A stretch of 64,000 nucleotides of DNA from Molossus alvarezi (lineage: Eukaryota; Chordata; Mammalia; Chiroptera; Molossidae): positions 18,972,074 through 19,036,073 of the forward strand of contig CM073893.1 of the NCBI GenBank assembly GCA_037176705.1, written 5' to 3'. The position numbers and the translations under genes are program-made. Under the pieces are notes generated by a model. It was given only the letters and a program-made list of their open reading frames with translations. It had not been told where the DNA came from and made no database searches. This document shows positions 31,164 to 42,999 of this stretch, one piece after another. Each line of letters opens with the position of its first letter. Within the stretch, counting starts at the first letter, position 1.

Positions 31164-32690
31164 TTTGGCTATCTCAGTGGGTTTTGGAGCCTACCAAATT
31201 TTCCCTATGGGTGTGGTGTTCTGCTGTTTGTGGCTCCCTCTACTGGGTTTGGTTGAGCCTTGGTGGGTCCACGTTAAACACCACTGTCAAGTATTACTTT
31301 CCTGGGTAGATTTGCAAGCCCAGGAAGGGTTCAGTTATCCTCTAGCTTTTTCCTGGTGGCTAGTAGTTTCAGTTACTCAGTGCCTTGGAATATAACCCTG
31401 GTGTTCTGCATAAGAAGATGTCCAGAGGGTGGGATAGAAGCTTGTCATTATTGAGCCTCAATTTGCATTTCTTTGCCTTACCTGGGAAAGGCTGAATCTC
31501 CTGGGGGGGTGGGTTAAGGAGGGGGCTGCTGCTTTTCCCCACAGCTCTGGGAAGGAGCATACTGGCCACCGTCCTTTGTGGCCGCAACTCAGCAAAAATT
31601 TCGAGTGCCCTCCAAATCGTGGGTGTCCCCACAGAGTTCTAGTCCAGTCTGCCTTCCCTCTGCCGCAGCCCCCAGGTGAGTGGCTGTGGCTATTTTAGTG
31701 CTCTGTCCTGGCTCTCTGGGCTGTGGAGCAGGCTTGGTCTTTATTCACCAAGGGCACTTCTCACAGCTAAGACTGCTGCTGTCCGTGGGCTCCCAGCCTG
31801 CCACCCTCTCCTGTCTCTGCAGATCCTACCAGTGTCCCTCATTATATGGTCCTGTCCTGCTGCTTTTCTGTTGCTTTTTTTCTGAGGATTTGTCTTTATT
31901 TTAGTTGTAATTCCCATTTGGTTCTGGGAAATCATCTGTGTAGCTTCTATTCATTCTGACTCCATTTTTACATCCTCTGTGCTTATCGTGTGTGCAGCTG
32001 GGTCGCACAGGCCTCTCTGGTGCTTCAGTACCCGCAGGTCCCGAAGGTAACTAGATCGAACAGTTTTTGCTGGGTCGCACAGGCCTCTGTGGAGCCCCAG
32101 GTCCCTCAGCTGGCGGCTGGGGAGTGCTGCTGCCCTATTGGGCTCAACTCCTGTTCAGCTCTTGCTGTAGTTTATGGGGATGGGTCTCAGCTGCTGGTCT
32201 GTGCTTCTGTTGCCTGGGGATGGATGTCTGCTCCCCAGCCTCTGTTGCTGGGGGTGTATCTTGGCTTTGATCGGGCTGCTACTGTGGGGGATGGTGCTGG
32301 GCTCCTGGCTGTCCCTGGCTTCTGCGACTGGCACCTAGGAGCTCCACTACTGTGCACCGGTCTGTGTTGACACAGAGTGTCCACTGGTCCGATGGTGCCA
32401 GGTGTGCTGCTGGGCTCAAGTTGCTGGGTCCTAGCCTCTCCCACTGCCTCCTCCCAGGGAAGACCCAGGATCTTCCAAAATGGTGGGACCTCCCTGAGCG
32501 CAGGGAGGAGGACTCTGAAGGGCCGCTTACCTCGGTAGCAGGCTGCTCAGGTCCACAGCCCAGGAACCTTCTGCTCCCTGTCTCTGCACTGCTCGTCTAC
32601 CTTCACGTCCACTCACACTCTCTCACACACTCGCTCACTCTCTCACACACTCACCCTTCCTCAGGTCCAGCCCGTCGCCATCTTCTATCC
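31164..32690 (-). promoter_or_regulatory. L1-A 5'UTR / promoter, extended type
   Basis: The inner 800 bp correspond to the 5'UTRs of L1-B and L1-C. The outer part (about 31975-32690) has no counterpart there. It is GC-rich and contains a direct repeat of GCTGGGTCGCACAGGCCTCT (31997-32016 and 32069-32088, 72-bp period) followed by more diverged TGCTGGG-containing units and a CTCACACA tract. The 5' terminus has the YY1-like AAGATGGCG. Confidence 0.75.
32608..32652. repeat. (CTCACACA)n low-complexity tract in L1-A 5'UTR
   Basis: Degenerate CACTCTCTCACACACTCGCT units about 40 bp from the L1-A 5' end. Confidence 0.85.
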
Positions 32691-32953
32691 AGTACAATTC
32701 TTACTGGCTCTGTCCTTTATAGACCTTGGGTTTTCTCCACTTTGTTGAACTCTCTTCTTGTTCTTAAAGCTTAACTTCTCCCTCACTATTATTCTAGGTA
32801 ATTTGGTTCTTTTTTGCTACTATCCCAAAACTCAGCTCTGGGCTTCATATCAGATAGGTGGAAGAAATATTTCAGTAAGCTGCTCAGCCAAATTCATTTG
32901 TCCTGATTCTCAAAGCACCATTGTGCTTTTGATAGGATCAAGACTTAGGTGTG

Positions 32954-33116
32954 CCCTGGCTGGTGTAGGCCAGTGGTTAGAGCATTGGCCTGTGCATGAA
33001 AGGGTCATGGGTTTGATTCCCAGTCAAGGGCATGTACCTGGGTTGCAGGTTCCATTCATGGTCCCAGTCGAGGTATGTGTGGAAGACAACCAATCAATGC
33101 GTCTTTCTCACATCAA

Positions 33117-33161
<45 letters not shown>

Positions 33162-33229
33162 GTCTCCTTATGTTTCCCTCTAAAAACAAATGAAAAAAAA
33201 AATCCTCTCATGAGGATTAACAACTACAA
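32954..33229 (+). repeat. Ves SINE with expanded CT tract
   Basis: Full copy with a pure (TC)n run at about 33118-33154. TSDs AAGACTTAGGTGTG at 32940-32953 and 33230-33243 are perfect. Confidence 0.95.
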
Positions 33230-33243
33230 AAGACTTAGGTGTG

Positions 33244-34094
33244 GTTTCCTTTCTTATGCATCTCTGTTCATGGAAGGAAATAGAAAAGTAGGAATTTATT
33301 TTCCCTTTGAGATAAATATGCCACCTCATTGCCCCTAGGGAAGTGGAAGTGGTTTTACATTGTTATCACACAAGGACAAAGGAAGTCAGTATTTCATACA
33401 GTGTATTGATAAGAAACTTAATATTTCTTAAGGGAATCTTAGGAAGTCCCCTGAAATCCAGTGACAAAGATTCAGCACTTAAAGATGATGTCTTTGTCAG
33501 TTCCATAGGCAAAGACTACAAATTTAGCATCACAATCTCGGAAATAAGAAGTGGGCATTCCAGTCAGCCCATGTGGCACAAGATGGCCCAGATGAGACAC
33601 ACATTGGGGGCTCTCTGGGATCAGAACAAGAGGTATCCATTCTCGACTAAGCTATTCCTTCAGCAAAGCCCCGAGGGAACTTGAGATCACTGTGACTCCT
33701 CCCAAGTCTTGGTTGTTCATAAACACACATATAAGTATTTAGAGTGCCCTATATCTCATTATCATTGTGGCTTCAGTCATTGTCAACAAATACACTGCTT
33801 ATCTTCAGAAAACCACTTGTTCCTGTGTGGGCAATACCAGGGAGCAGCATCCTTTATAGAATGCTGTCTTAACTTGGCTTATTTATAAAGACACAACCTT
33901 AGAGTAAGGCCTGAACTTTCTCTGCATTCTGAAGTTTTTAGAAGGAAATATGATCAAATATAACATTAAACAAACAAACAAACAAACAAACAAACAAACA
34001 AACATGTTTCCAGAACAGCTATATATTTAGTGTTTTCTTTCTAGTGACCATGAGAGTCTTATTGTTTTCCTTGTGTCATATGGAATGTAAGTTG
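33244..34094. other. Unassigned sequence with (CAAA)n tract
   Basis: A 113-codon plus-strand frame at 33343-33684 has no recognisable domain. A (CAAA)n run occupies 33968-34003. No gene or named repeat otherwise. Confidence 0.45.
33968..34003. repeat. (CAAA)n microsatellite
   Basis: About nine perfect AAAC/CAAA units. Confidence 0.97.
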
Positions 34095-34342
34095 TTATTT
34101 TTTTATCCTCACCCGAGGACATTTTTGCATTTATCTTCAGATAGAGTGGGAGGGAGAGAGGGAGGAAGAGAGAGAGAACCATCGATGGAAGAGAGAGACA
34201 TATCGAATGGTTGCCACCCACATGACCTCAACCAGGGCCAGGGACAAACTGCAACTGAGGTACATGCCCTTAGCGGGAACTGAACTCGGGAGTCTCTGGT
34301 CCATGGGCTGATGCTCTAACCCCTGAGCAAACCGGCCAGGGC
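34095..34342 (-). repeat. Ves SINE
   Basis: Reverse copy from TATCCTCACCCGAGGACATT to AAACCGGCCAGGGC. Short flanking repeat TGTAAGTT on both sides. Confidence 0.92.
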
Positions 34343-34700
34343 TAGAGTGTAAGTTTTTTGGAAGAATGTATAGAGATGAAATCTGAGGAGGCATGACTGC
34401 TGAAGTAACGGTATATTCCATGGCCTCTCCACAGGCAGGTAACCACATGGCTGTTTGTTCTTCCAGGCCAGCAGCAGAGCATTTCCTTGCTGCTTCACCT
34501 TCTGTTAAAGGGCTTGCCCAATTAGGCCAGGCCCACCAAGGGTGTTTCTAATTCACTCAGTGTCAACTGATTAGGATTCTAATCACAGTAGTGATATCCC
34601 AAAATATTCACTGATTTTTCCCATACTCTAGGTTGGGGGGATTATATTAGACTTGTATATCAGGGGGTAGCAATCTTAGAATTCTGCCTATCACAAATGG
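34343..34700 (+). repeat. L1M-like 3'UTR remnant (tentative)
   Basis: ACTGATTAGGATTCTAATCA, GTGATATCCCAAAATATTCA and CTTAGAATTCTGCCTATCACA occur in the order seen in some old L1 3'UTRs. Weak assignment. Confidence 0.4.
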
Positions 34701-36545
34701 TGAATGTCTTTTATCTTTCAGAACATATTAAGAATTAATAAAAATAAAATTTTAAATCTCACTTTAGGGATCATGTATCAAATTGGTACTAAGTATTTAT
34801 TCTATGGTGTTTTCCTTTCCCTGTTTTTCCTTCTATAATTCAAAACAATGAACCATGCTCTGTATTTGGTACAGGCTTCCTTAAAACGAAACATAAGATT
34901 TTATTAGGAAAAGTCAGTCTGACATCAGCCATCTGTAGAACTAACACACCCTAAGCAATGGTTTGTAAATGGGAACCCGAAAAATTTGAGAAATACTCAA
35001 CATTAAATTAAAATATTTAAACTATAGGCTCAGAAGAGTATGCTCATATTAGTCTATCTAAAGATGTAGACAAGTTAATTGGTTTTTATACTGTGTAAAG
35101 GAAGATGATTTATACAGGGAAATGTACTGCCATGAACTTAGAACAGAGTTGAAGCAGAGTTGCTGAGTTTGATAATAGCAACCACTAAAATCATCTCACT
35201 CATTCCCATGGCTTTGGTTTCCAGATAACAGAACAATTTTCCTATTTGAATTTTGTTTTCTAGGTACTACACAGAGAATTTACTGACCAATGGGCTTGGG
35301 AACTACAGTATTTTTAGTGATTATGTTTCTTAATGAAAAATAATAGACATTCCAGTATGTGTGTGTGTGTGTGTGTGTGTATCTTTTACGCATTTGTTAG
35401 AGTTAATTGGCACCCTAGAATCCAACTGTCTCTAAGCATACCAACCCTTTAGACATAAACTCGAGGACTAGACTTTAAGCAAGATGACCAAGGACATTGT
35501 CACTCCCTGAGACCCTGACTGGCCCCCAGCCTAGACAACAATTGTTCCTCAACTTTCCCTTATTGCAGCATGTTGGATTGATAAAATGCTTTGAGAAGGC
35601 AATGTCAGTGACCTCAGTGTTTGGAGCCAAAGTAAACTGGTGCACAGGCTGACAACTTGAATATGTTTTCAGCTGAAATGAGCAAGTGGTTGCAGCAGTC
35701 ACCACAGCAACAGTGTGGCTGAAACCCTAGGGAGCTCTCGGCTGAGGAATAAGGGGAGCTATGATGATGGCTTCAACGTGAATTTATAGTGACTAACTTT
35801 TAGGATTAGCCTGCTGGGAATCCTTTATGTTTTTTTTTTTTAGTAAACATAAGTGTGCACTGTGATTGTTCTCCAACATGAAACACCTCTCTTGACTTTT
35901 ATGCAACACTTCTACTGTTCCTCTTTTGGAGTTTAGAAATTCATAATAGGCCCTCAATTTAAAGGGTGAAAGAAAAGGGGGAAATAAGAAGAATTTGTTT
36001 TTGGCTACAGAAAAACATAGATTTTATCTCATTTTCAACTCTGCATTTCTGAATTTTCCCTTTATTTCTACATACCAGCCTGCACTTAACTCTGAATGAA
36101 AAGAAAGACAAAGTAAGATGCTAAGGGGAGAAGAGTAGTGAAACTGAAGAGTTGTTTTGAATCTAGTCTATGAAGTCAGTCTTTTTTTTTTTACATAATT
36201 TCTCACACTATGGATTTACCAATACTAATATCAAAATAATGAAGCTTAAATTCACATTAGGAACCAAAGACTAGGAAAATCAGGATGCTGTATCATACAG
36301 CTCAGCCATGTGTTCATAATTTTCCATAATGGCCTATTGATGAAAAAAAAAGAAGGATAAACAAGATTTAATTATGAGGTGAATTCAGGATTATATAACA
36401 ATAAGCAGTATTTTTTTCAATAGATTAGTGTTTAGAAATACACATGAAATAAAATTGTTACTGAAAATACATTATGTTGGTCAGTTTATTTTTATGCAGC
36501 TCTAAACATAATTATGTATGATTAGACTCAACAGAGAATAATTTG
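34701..36545. other. Unassigned sequence, no gene seen
   Basis: Includes a (TG)n tract at 35359-35380. Frames up to 76 codons carry no domain. No repeat family named. Confidence 0.4.
35359..35380. repeat. (TG)n microsatellite
   Basis: About eleven TG units. Confidence 0.95.
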
Positions 36546-36547
36546 TT

Positions 36548-36700
36548 TTTTCCCCCAGATTTATTGAGGTAAAATTGGCAAATAAAAATGGTGTATATTA
36601 TAGGTGCACAGTGTGATAAAATTGGCAAATAAAAGCTGTATACATTGTGAAATGAGTACCATAATCAAACAAATTAACAGATCCATCACTTCACATAGTC

Positions 36701-36735
<35 letters not shown>

Positions 36736-36870
36736 TGGGAACACTGATAACATACTCTCTTAGCAAATTTCAAGTATACAACAGTGTAATATTAACTATA
36801 AATCATCATGCTGTACATTAGATCTCCAGAAATGAAGTCATAATCTTAACCATTTGCTTATTGATTGCAT
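36548..36870 (+). repeat. L1M 3'UTR remnant
   Basis: AGATTTATTGAGGTAAAATTGG, AATCAAACAAATTAACAGAT, CTCTTAGCAAATTTCAAGTA and TGCTGTACATTAGATCTCCA follow the order of an old L1 3'UTR. It carries an internal (TG)n at 36703-36734, at the place where such L1s have a short GT run, and a local duplication of ATAAAATTGGCAAATAAA. Confidence 0.8.
36703..36734. repeat. (TG)n microsatellite
   Basis: About sixteen TG units grown within the L1M remnant. Confidence 0.97.
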
Positions 36871-37279
36871 TTAGAAGTCAGTCATAACATCACCTGCTTG
36901 CTTGTTGCGGTAGGGTGATATGGCAGCTATTACTCTGGTAAATGTGAATAAAATATGCTCAACTGGTATTCTAGGAATTGTTCAAATTGTTTAAACAACT
37001 TAAAGGAGAATAGGTCTGAGAATGGAAGACAAGGAAATCCAGATACAGGGTTTATTGATGGTGTTTATCACATGTAGATACAAGGTCTTGACTTCATGAA
37101 GTGAGGTGCCCGCTTGGTGAAATAGACTGTGGCCAAGATGATAGAGCCAAAGATGGTGACTGATTTAAGTTACTTGTGATTTAGGGTAAATACTATGATC
37201 CACCAAATGGAAAATTTTTTAATAAATACAAGTTAAAGTCACACAGATTTATTGACATCAGACCTTTTCAGGGTCATTA

Positions 37280-37648
37280 CTGTGTGTTATGCACTGAATG
37301 TTTGTGTCCCACCAAATTCATATATTGAAGCCCTAACCCCTAATATGACAGTATTTGCAGGTTGGACCTTTGGGAAGAAATTAAGTTTAGATGAGATCAT
37401 AGGGCGGGGACCATATAAGTGGATTAACATTCTTACTAGAAGAGAAAAAGAGACCAGAGCTTTTTCTCTTCTATGCAGGACACAGTAAGAAGTCTGTGAG
37501 CCAGGAAGAAGGCCTTCATGAGAAATTGAATTGGCTGGCACCTCAGCTTTGGACTTCCTAGCCTCCAGAACTGTGATAAATTAATTCCTGTTGTTTAAGC
37601 CACCCAGTCTATGGTATTTTGTTATGGCAGCCTGAGCTGACTAATGCA
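37280..37648 (+). repeat. MaLR LTR (MLT1-type)
   Basis: TTATGCACTGAATGTTTGTG, CATATATTGAAGCCCTAACC, TGGACCTTTGGGAAGA, GCCTCCAGAACTGTGATAAA, GTTTAAGCCACCCAGTCTATG and GTTATGGCAGCCTGAGCTGA mark an almost complete LTR in the same family as 13466-13855. Confidence 0.9.
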
Positions 37649-37649
37649 C

Positions 37650-38470
37650 AGTGTTTACTATGATAATAATGTTCACTATAAATTTCTAAGACAGCTGTTT
37701 TTCAAACATATTTGATTAGAAATCCTTTTTCTCAGAGCATCTGGGGGATGATGTGGACAGAACCTCCCTTAGATAAGGCAAAAAAGGTTCCCGCCATTAG
37801 AGGCCCTATTATGACCCTCCACTGCCTGCGCCCCCTTCCACAGGGCCATGGGGATATTCTTACCCAGAATCATTGTTCACCCCTATACATTTTGCTCTGG
37901 GCCTGAATGTGTTTCTATTCTAGCATGTCCTTACACCCAAGTTGAAGGATGGTCAAGGGACAGCTGTTTCCAAAGGTTTAGCAGAGCTTGGATGTGTGCA
38001 TTATTGTATCCACATATGAGGCTCCTCTTGGTGTGGTCTGGAACCAAGGTTGGGAAGAAAGGAGAGATGGCTGGGAGCGAGTTCACCTTCCATTCCAAGA
38101 TCAAGTTCCAATGCAGAATGCTGTGGAGTCTAAGAATCCTACATTTGAAGCTGGCCATTCCAGTTGTTATGAAGGTATATTTGCAAAGGTAGTATATGCT
38201 TTATTTAACAGTATACTAGTTTGATTTATAACTTAAAAATATTTAGACATATGGTAAGGGGGTCTCTATTTGTACCCTATGTATTTTCAAGCCTTGCAAA
38301 AATTAGGAGAGAGTCTGGGCTGGCACACCACAGGACATGAATTTGGAAAGTTTGTTCTAAGCTTCACTCTGCTGATATTTACCCGTGACAGCTGGAATCA
38401 CTTACATTGAACAATAAGTCAGGAAGGAGGCTTTATATGTCAAAGTGGGAGGGAGGATCGTAGTTCTCTC
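37650..38470. other. Unassigned sequence, no gene seen
   Basis: Overlapping frames at 37712-38224 reach 114 codons on the plus strand. They show no family motif and no conserved splice context that I can defend. Confidence 0.4.
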
Positions 38471-38474
38471 TACT

Positions 38475-38685
38475 TCTCAGTTTTCATTTTTGTAAAATGG
38501 GACAATATGAAAACACTTGTTTCATGAGGTTGTTGTGAGGAATAAATTGAATAATAGTGCATTTAACAAAATGTTTGGCACACAAAAAGTTCTCAACAAA
38601 TACTATATATTTTTACTATTATTATTAATATTATCATCTTGGTTAAAAGTTGACTATTGCTGGTTATTAGGTAATAGTAGCTATT
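38475..38685 (+). repeat. MIR SINE, right part
   Basis: TCTCAGTTTTCATTTTTGTAAA, GAGGTTGTTGTGAGGAATAA and GTTTGGCACACAAAAAGTTC are the MIR right half in order. Confidence 0.78.
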
Positions 38686-39142
38686 ATATGAAAAGTGTAT
38701 CTTGTCTGGCAAGAGAGAAGTAGGTTCACCAGACCCCAACTCCCTTGGGCTGCCACCACCTGAAGTCCAGGTGTTACCTCTGCAACTGTGAGGAAGAATC
38801 AGACTAAAACTTTATTTTTCAATGCAGAGGGGCCTGGCGTCTCATAAAAATGCAGGCCTTGTCCAGGGCTGGAAGAGAGCCAACAGATAGGAATAATGGC
38901 TTGACATTCCTACTTCAGAGACACAAGGGTGAATTTCCAGAACAAGGCCCAGGCAGAAATTGTTACTTATGTTAAAATTTTGACCTTCAACATGCCTATT
39001 AACTGAGAGAGAGCCAATATTGTATCAATTGTCATCACTTAACATAAGCATTTGGTTGGTTGCCTTAGCAGAGAAAAGAGTACAGATGGAATTGGTGGAA
39101 GGAGATTACATTTCAAGGAAGGGAAGAGACAGTTGGTAGTTT

Positions 39143-39328
39143 AGAGCAAGGACTCTCAAACTTAAGCATGCAATGGAATCACCTGGAGGCCTTGGGTTAT
39201 TGGGCCCCAACCCCGAGCTTCTGAATCAGCAGGCCTGGGATGGGCCCTGAGAACTTTCATTTCTAACAAGTTCCCAGGTGGTCTTGGTGCTGCTGGTTTG
39301 GGGATCACACTGTGAGAATCACTGATCT
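39143..39328 (+). mobile_element. MER5A, non-autonomous hAT (Charlie) DNA transposon
   Basis: Almost complete copy: GACTCTCAAACTTAAGCATG, GAATCACCTGGAGGCCTTGG, AATCAGCAGGCCTGGGATGG, TTCTAACAAGTTCCCAGGTG, and the inverted end ACTGTGAGAATCACTG. It needed a Charlie transposase supplied by another element. Confidence 0.9.
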
Positions 39329-39329
39329 A

Positions 39330-40590
39330 GATCACTGTTTTTGAAAGGCTATATACTTCTGTGAGTAGAGACAGCCATGGGGCAAGTTACAAGTGCTATG
39401 CACCAGGGCTAGCACTATTGATGAATATGGCCTGCTTCTCAGCTTAGCTTGGAATATGGCTTTCAAGTCCCTTGTTTGGTGTTTGATTATTGCTACTCTG
39501 GGGCAAAACCTCTCTTAACTGCCAGCACTTGATGCACAGTGGGTGCTTAATCAACATTTGCTGAGTTAAGTGTTGCTCAGACAGGGTTCTCAGAGATCAA
39601 GGAATTTGCACAAATACAAAATTAATAGGCATGTCTACTGAAAAGTGAATACATCAGGCACCTCCAGAGAATGAGATGGGTTTTTCAAATAACCAAAGTC
39701 AGGGATTTTCTAAAGGGTGAAGAGCCTAGGGCAACTCAGTCAGTGTAGATTCCTAAGATAATCAATCGCACAAGAAAAGAGTCACTCTGTCAGCATCTTT
39801 CATAGGCCCCTTGGGCTATGCTTATTCAAGAGAGAAATTTTAAAATTGGATTTTAATAATGTTCCAGAATGGAAGAGTAAGGTACAGCAGGACCATGGGG
39901 CCTATAGCAGCTATGTCCATGGCCCTGCCAAAGGATGGATCTAGCGGAATTTACCATTTATAACTCCATCTTCATTTTACTTTAGTCATTTTAGGATTTA
40001 ACAATAATAGTTTATTTTATGTTCACACAATAATTCATTGCAGTTGTGGGTCAAGTGAAAGTGGTAGGATATGTATGTGTGTTAGAGGGTGGGGGAAGAG
40101 GGTGTTCTGTGTGATGCAGGCTTTGCCATCTTTGTTGTTAGGTTTCTAAGGTTACCTGAATGTCAACATTCAGGTAGCTGTGAAAATATGAAGGATTGTG
40201 AGTGGGAGCCCCAACTTGGTGAACATCACTTCTGCTCACCTTCCTTTGGTTAGGATTTAATTAGTTGGCTGCATCTAACTGCAAAGGTGGGAATATAGTC
40301 CTTGGTGGGGCAGCCACTTCCTGTGACAACTCTACACCAAGCACAAATGTTTGATGTACAGCCAGCTATGTTTATACAGAAGAAATTCTCCTAAAATTTA
40401 TTATTTCTGTTTCTGACTAATACTTAAAATATCATCTTTTCTTGAAAACTTTGCAATGTTTCCTAGGGTTTGTTCCTAGTTAACCTAATTCTGTGAGGTG
40501 TTCCCCAAACAAAAATAAACAGGACACAAATTTTGTGGTCAAATGAAGTTTAAGAAACACAGCATGTCATATTTCCCACTTAAAATGTCA
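39330..40590. other. Unassigned sequence, no gene seen
   Basis: Short L2/MIR-like trace near 39535-39565 (GGGTGCTTAATCAACATTTG). No coding or RNA gene signal. A small inverted repeat CTACCTGAATG/CATTCAGGTAG is visible near 40150-40176. Confidence 0.4.
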
Positions 40591-40599
40591 TGGTTTACA

Positions 40600-40717
40600 A
40601 TAGACATAGACAACAATACTGTGAGGAGCAGGGGGAACGGATGCAGGGAGGAGGGGGTCGATGGGGGTAAAAGGAGAAACATCTGCAACAAAAATAAATA
40701 AATAATAGTAAAAAAAG
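40600..40717 (+). repeat. L1/HAL1 3' end, severely 5'-truncated
   Basis: GGAGCAGGGGGAACGG through GGAGAAACATCTGCAACAAAAA and an A-rich tail equals the 3'UTR end of the L1s and HAL1 in this window; only about 120 bp were copied. Confidence 0.8.
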
Positions 40718-40933
40718 AAATTGGCCCAAGGCAAAAGACATGCACAAATAACATGTCAAAGGCAGAGTGGCTAATCAGTACAAAGGAATGTTTGACCTCT
40801 CTGACACATACAGAAATTCAGTCAAACAAAAATAAAATCTCATTTTTTGAATATCAGGTTGATAAATTATTTGAAAGCAAAATATCCAGTGTTGGGAACA
40901 CTGTAAAGAAACAGCCACTCTGATGTACTTTTG

Positions 40934-41185
40934 TTTTTTGGTTGTTGTTTGTTTGTTTTTATCCTCACCTGAAGACATTTCTTCATTTTTGTTCAGATAG
41001 AGTGGGAGGGAGAGAGAGAGAGAGAGAAACATCAACGTGAAAGGGACACATCGAGTGGCTGCCTCCCACACAACCCTAACCAGAGCCAGGACAAATCGCA
41101 TCTGAGGTGCCCTTGATTGGAATCGAACCCACGACTCATTGGTCCATGGGCCAACACTCTAACAACTGAGCCAAATTGGCCAGGG
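40934..41185 (-). repeat. Ves SINE inside L1M
   Basis: Reverse copy. Perfect 16-bp TSDs CTCTGATGTACTTTTG lie at 40918-40933 and 41186-41201. Confidence 0.95.
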
Positions 41186-41550
41186 CTCTGATGTACTTTT
41201 GGAGGGAGTTTACCTTAGAAGAATTCCATGGAGACAATTTGGCAATTTTTACCCAATTGTAAAATGTTTATATCCTTTGATTTAATGCACCCATTTCTAA
41301 GAATGTGTCTACAGACACTTTCGGTCAAGATGGTGGCATAGGTAGACACGGTACTCACCTCCTCCCCCAACCACATCAAAATTACAACTAAACTACAGAA
41401 AAACCATCATTCAAAACCACCTGCAATCAAGCTGAATGGAAGTCCTACAACTACGAAATTAAAGAAGTCACATTGAGACTGGGAGGAGGGGCAGAAGCGA
41501 GGAAGGGCTGGTCCCACACCTTCATGTGGCAGATAAAAATCAGAAGGGAT

Positions 41551-41774
41551 GCCCTGGCCAGTTTGGCTCAGCAGTTAGAGCATTGGCCCATGGACCAAAG
41601 AGCCCCGGGTTTGATGCCAGTCAAGGGCACTTACCTCTATTGCAGTTCGATTCCCAGCCCTGGTTGGGGTTGATGTCTCTCTCTCACATTGATGTTTCTC
41701 TCTCTCTCCTCCTCCCTCACATTCTGTATGAAATTCAATAGAAAAATATCCTCTGGTGAGGATTAAAAATAAAC
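41551..41774 (+). repeat. Ves SINE inside HAL1 5'UTR
   Basis: Full head, shortened middle, end TATCCTCTGGTGAGGATTAAA. TSDs AATCAGAAGGGAT (41538-41550) and AATCAGGAGGGAT (41775-41787). Confidence 0.93.
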
Positions 41775-42999
41775 AATCAGGAGGGATACCTTGGGTGTGA
41801 AGGTCCTCCCTGAGTAGTGAGGTGTCCCAGTCCTACACCAGGCCCACTAGCTCACAGTTCCAGTGCCAGGAAGAGAAGCCCCCTTAACTTCTGGCTGGAA
41901 AAGCCAGCTGGAACTGAGGTTGAGGGAGGTTGATGTTGCTGGAGCCCCAGGCAGTTCCTCTTAATGGGCCCTAGCATGGACTTACTTGGACTCACACCCT
42001 CCAGGCACCAGTGTAGGGGAGGCAGCTTGAGAGGCACCAGAGATGAGACATACGGGGAAGAACTGAGTTGTTTGGCATCGGGGCAAGAGCTTTAGGGCAG
42101 CTTTCTTTCAGACAGATGTGCTGGTGGGGGCTATTGTTTCTTTGGTGAGCCCTTCCCCAGTGGGGCTAGCAGATAGCCAGCAGAGAGCCCCCAGATCTGG
42201 GACTCCAGCAATCTGGCTCATACTGTTTGCTCCACCCTGGTGATTTCCTGAGGCCTTGCCTGACCCAATTTTCAGGTCCACCCAAACTATTTCCAGTGGC
42301 TTTACTATAGGAATGGCCTGTCTTGGCTCCTGTCTCAGATTTTCCTAAATTCCCTCAAAAAAGCAGCAAGCCCCAAACCTCTTACTAAGTGGCCCCAGGC
42401 CTGGCACTAAAAGTAGCCAGGCTTGGTTCACAACTTGCCTTTGCCTGGGCACTTCCAAGCCCAGCACAAGATGCACTGATCTACAGATCACTTTGTAGTT
42501 TATGCCTGGTGGCCCTGGGTAGAACACAGGCAGTGATTGACCTTGCCACAGAGCCAGCTCACCTAGTGGACAGCTTCAGACCACAGTGAAGCACCACCAC
42601 CCAACAATCTCCACAAGTGATACACTCAAGGAGTGGACTCAGTGGGCACTAGAGCCTGCTGAAGTGACTCTTGCTTGGTGTGGTGGCTCCTGCACAGCTG
42701 GTCCTCCAAGGTAGTCAGAGGTCAGTGGTCAGTGGGCACAGCCAGTTCTTGCAGCTGATCAGCCGAGTAAATCCCTCCCATTGACATGCCAACAGCAATC
42801 AAGACTCAATTACAACAGAAGGGTGGACAGTCCAAATGAGGGGTGTACCTTGAGGGCCCATCTGGGGTGAAAGGGGGCTGGGCCACTGGACCCTACAGGA
42901 CACCTACTACAATAGGCCACCCTAGGAAGCCTAGTAGATATAGCAATTGTACCTAATAAATAGAAACAAACACAGGGAGGCAGCCAAAATGAGACAAAG

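Larger units (their letters stand above)
26161..32690 (-). mobile_element. Full-length LINE-1 (L1-A), inactive
   Basis: Poly-A tail as a T run at 26161-26176. A short G-rich 3'UTR, ORF2, ORF1 and a 1.5-kb 5'UTR follow on the minus strand. TSDs AGTACATTTCTT (26149-26160) and AGTACAATTCTT (32691-32702) match at 11 of 12. The 5' end on the minus strand is GGATAGAAGATGGCGACGGG, with the AAGATGGCG core expected of a YY1 site at an L1 start, so the element is complete. Both ORFs carry frameshifts and stops. The 5'UTR is about 700 bp longer than those of L1-B and L1-C. Confidence 0.93.

Noticed and set aside
31369..32774. CpG-island promoter and proline/leucine-rich exons of a host gene
   Set aside because: The GC-rich sequence is the L1-A 5'UTR, bounded by TSDs; open frames there are by-products of composition.
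33343..33684. 113-codon plus-strand frame
   Set aside because: No domain, low-complexity neighbours and no splice context. Would need conservation or RNA evidence.
37712..38224. Overlapping plus-strand frames up to 114 codons as a processed pseudogene
   Set aside because: No parent protein recognised, and no poly-A tail or TSD seen at the ends.
40150..40176. Short hairpin CTACCTGAATG/CATTCAGGTAG as a microRNA precursor
   Set aside because: The arm is only about 11 bp with a tiny loop, too short for a miRNA precursor.
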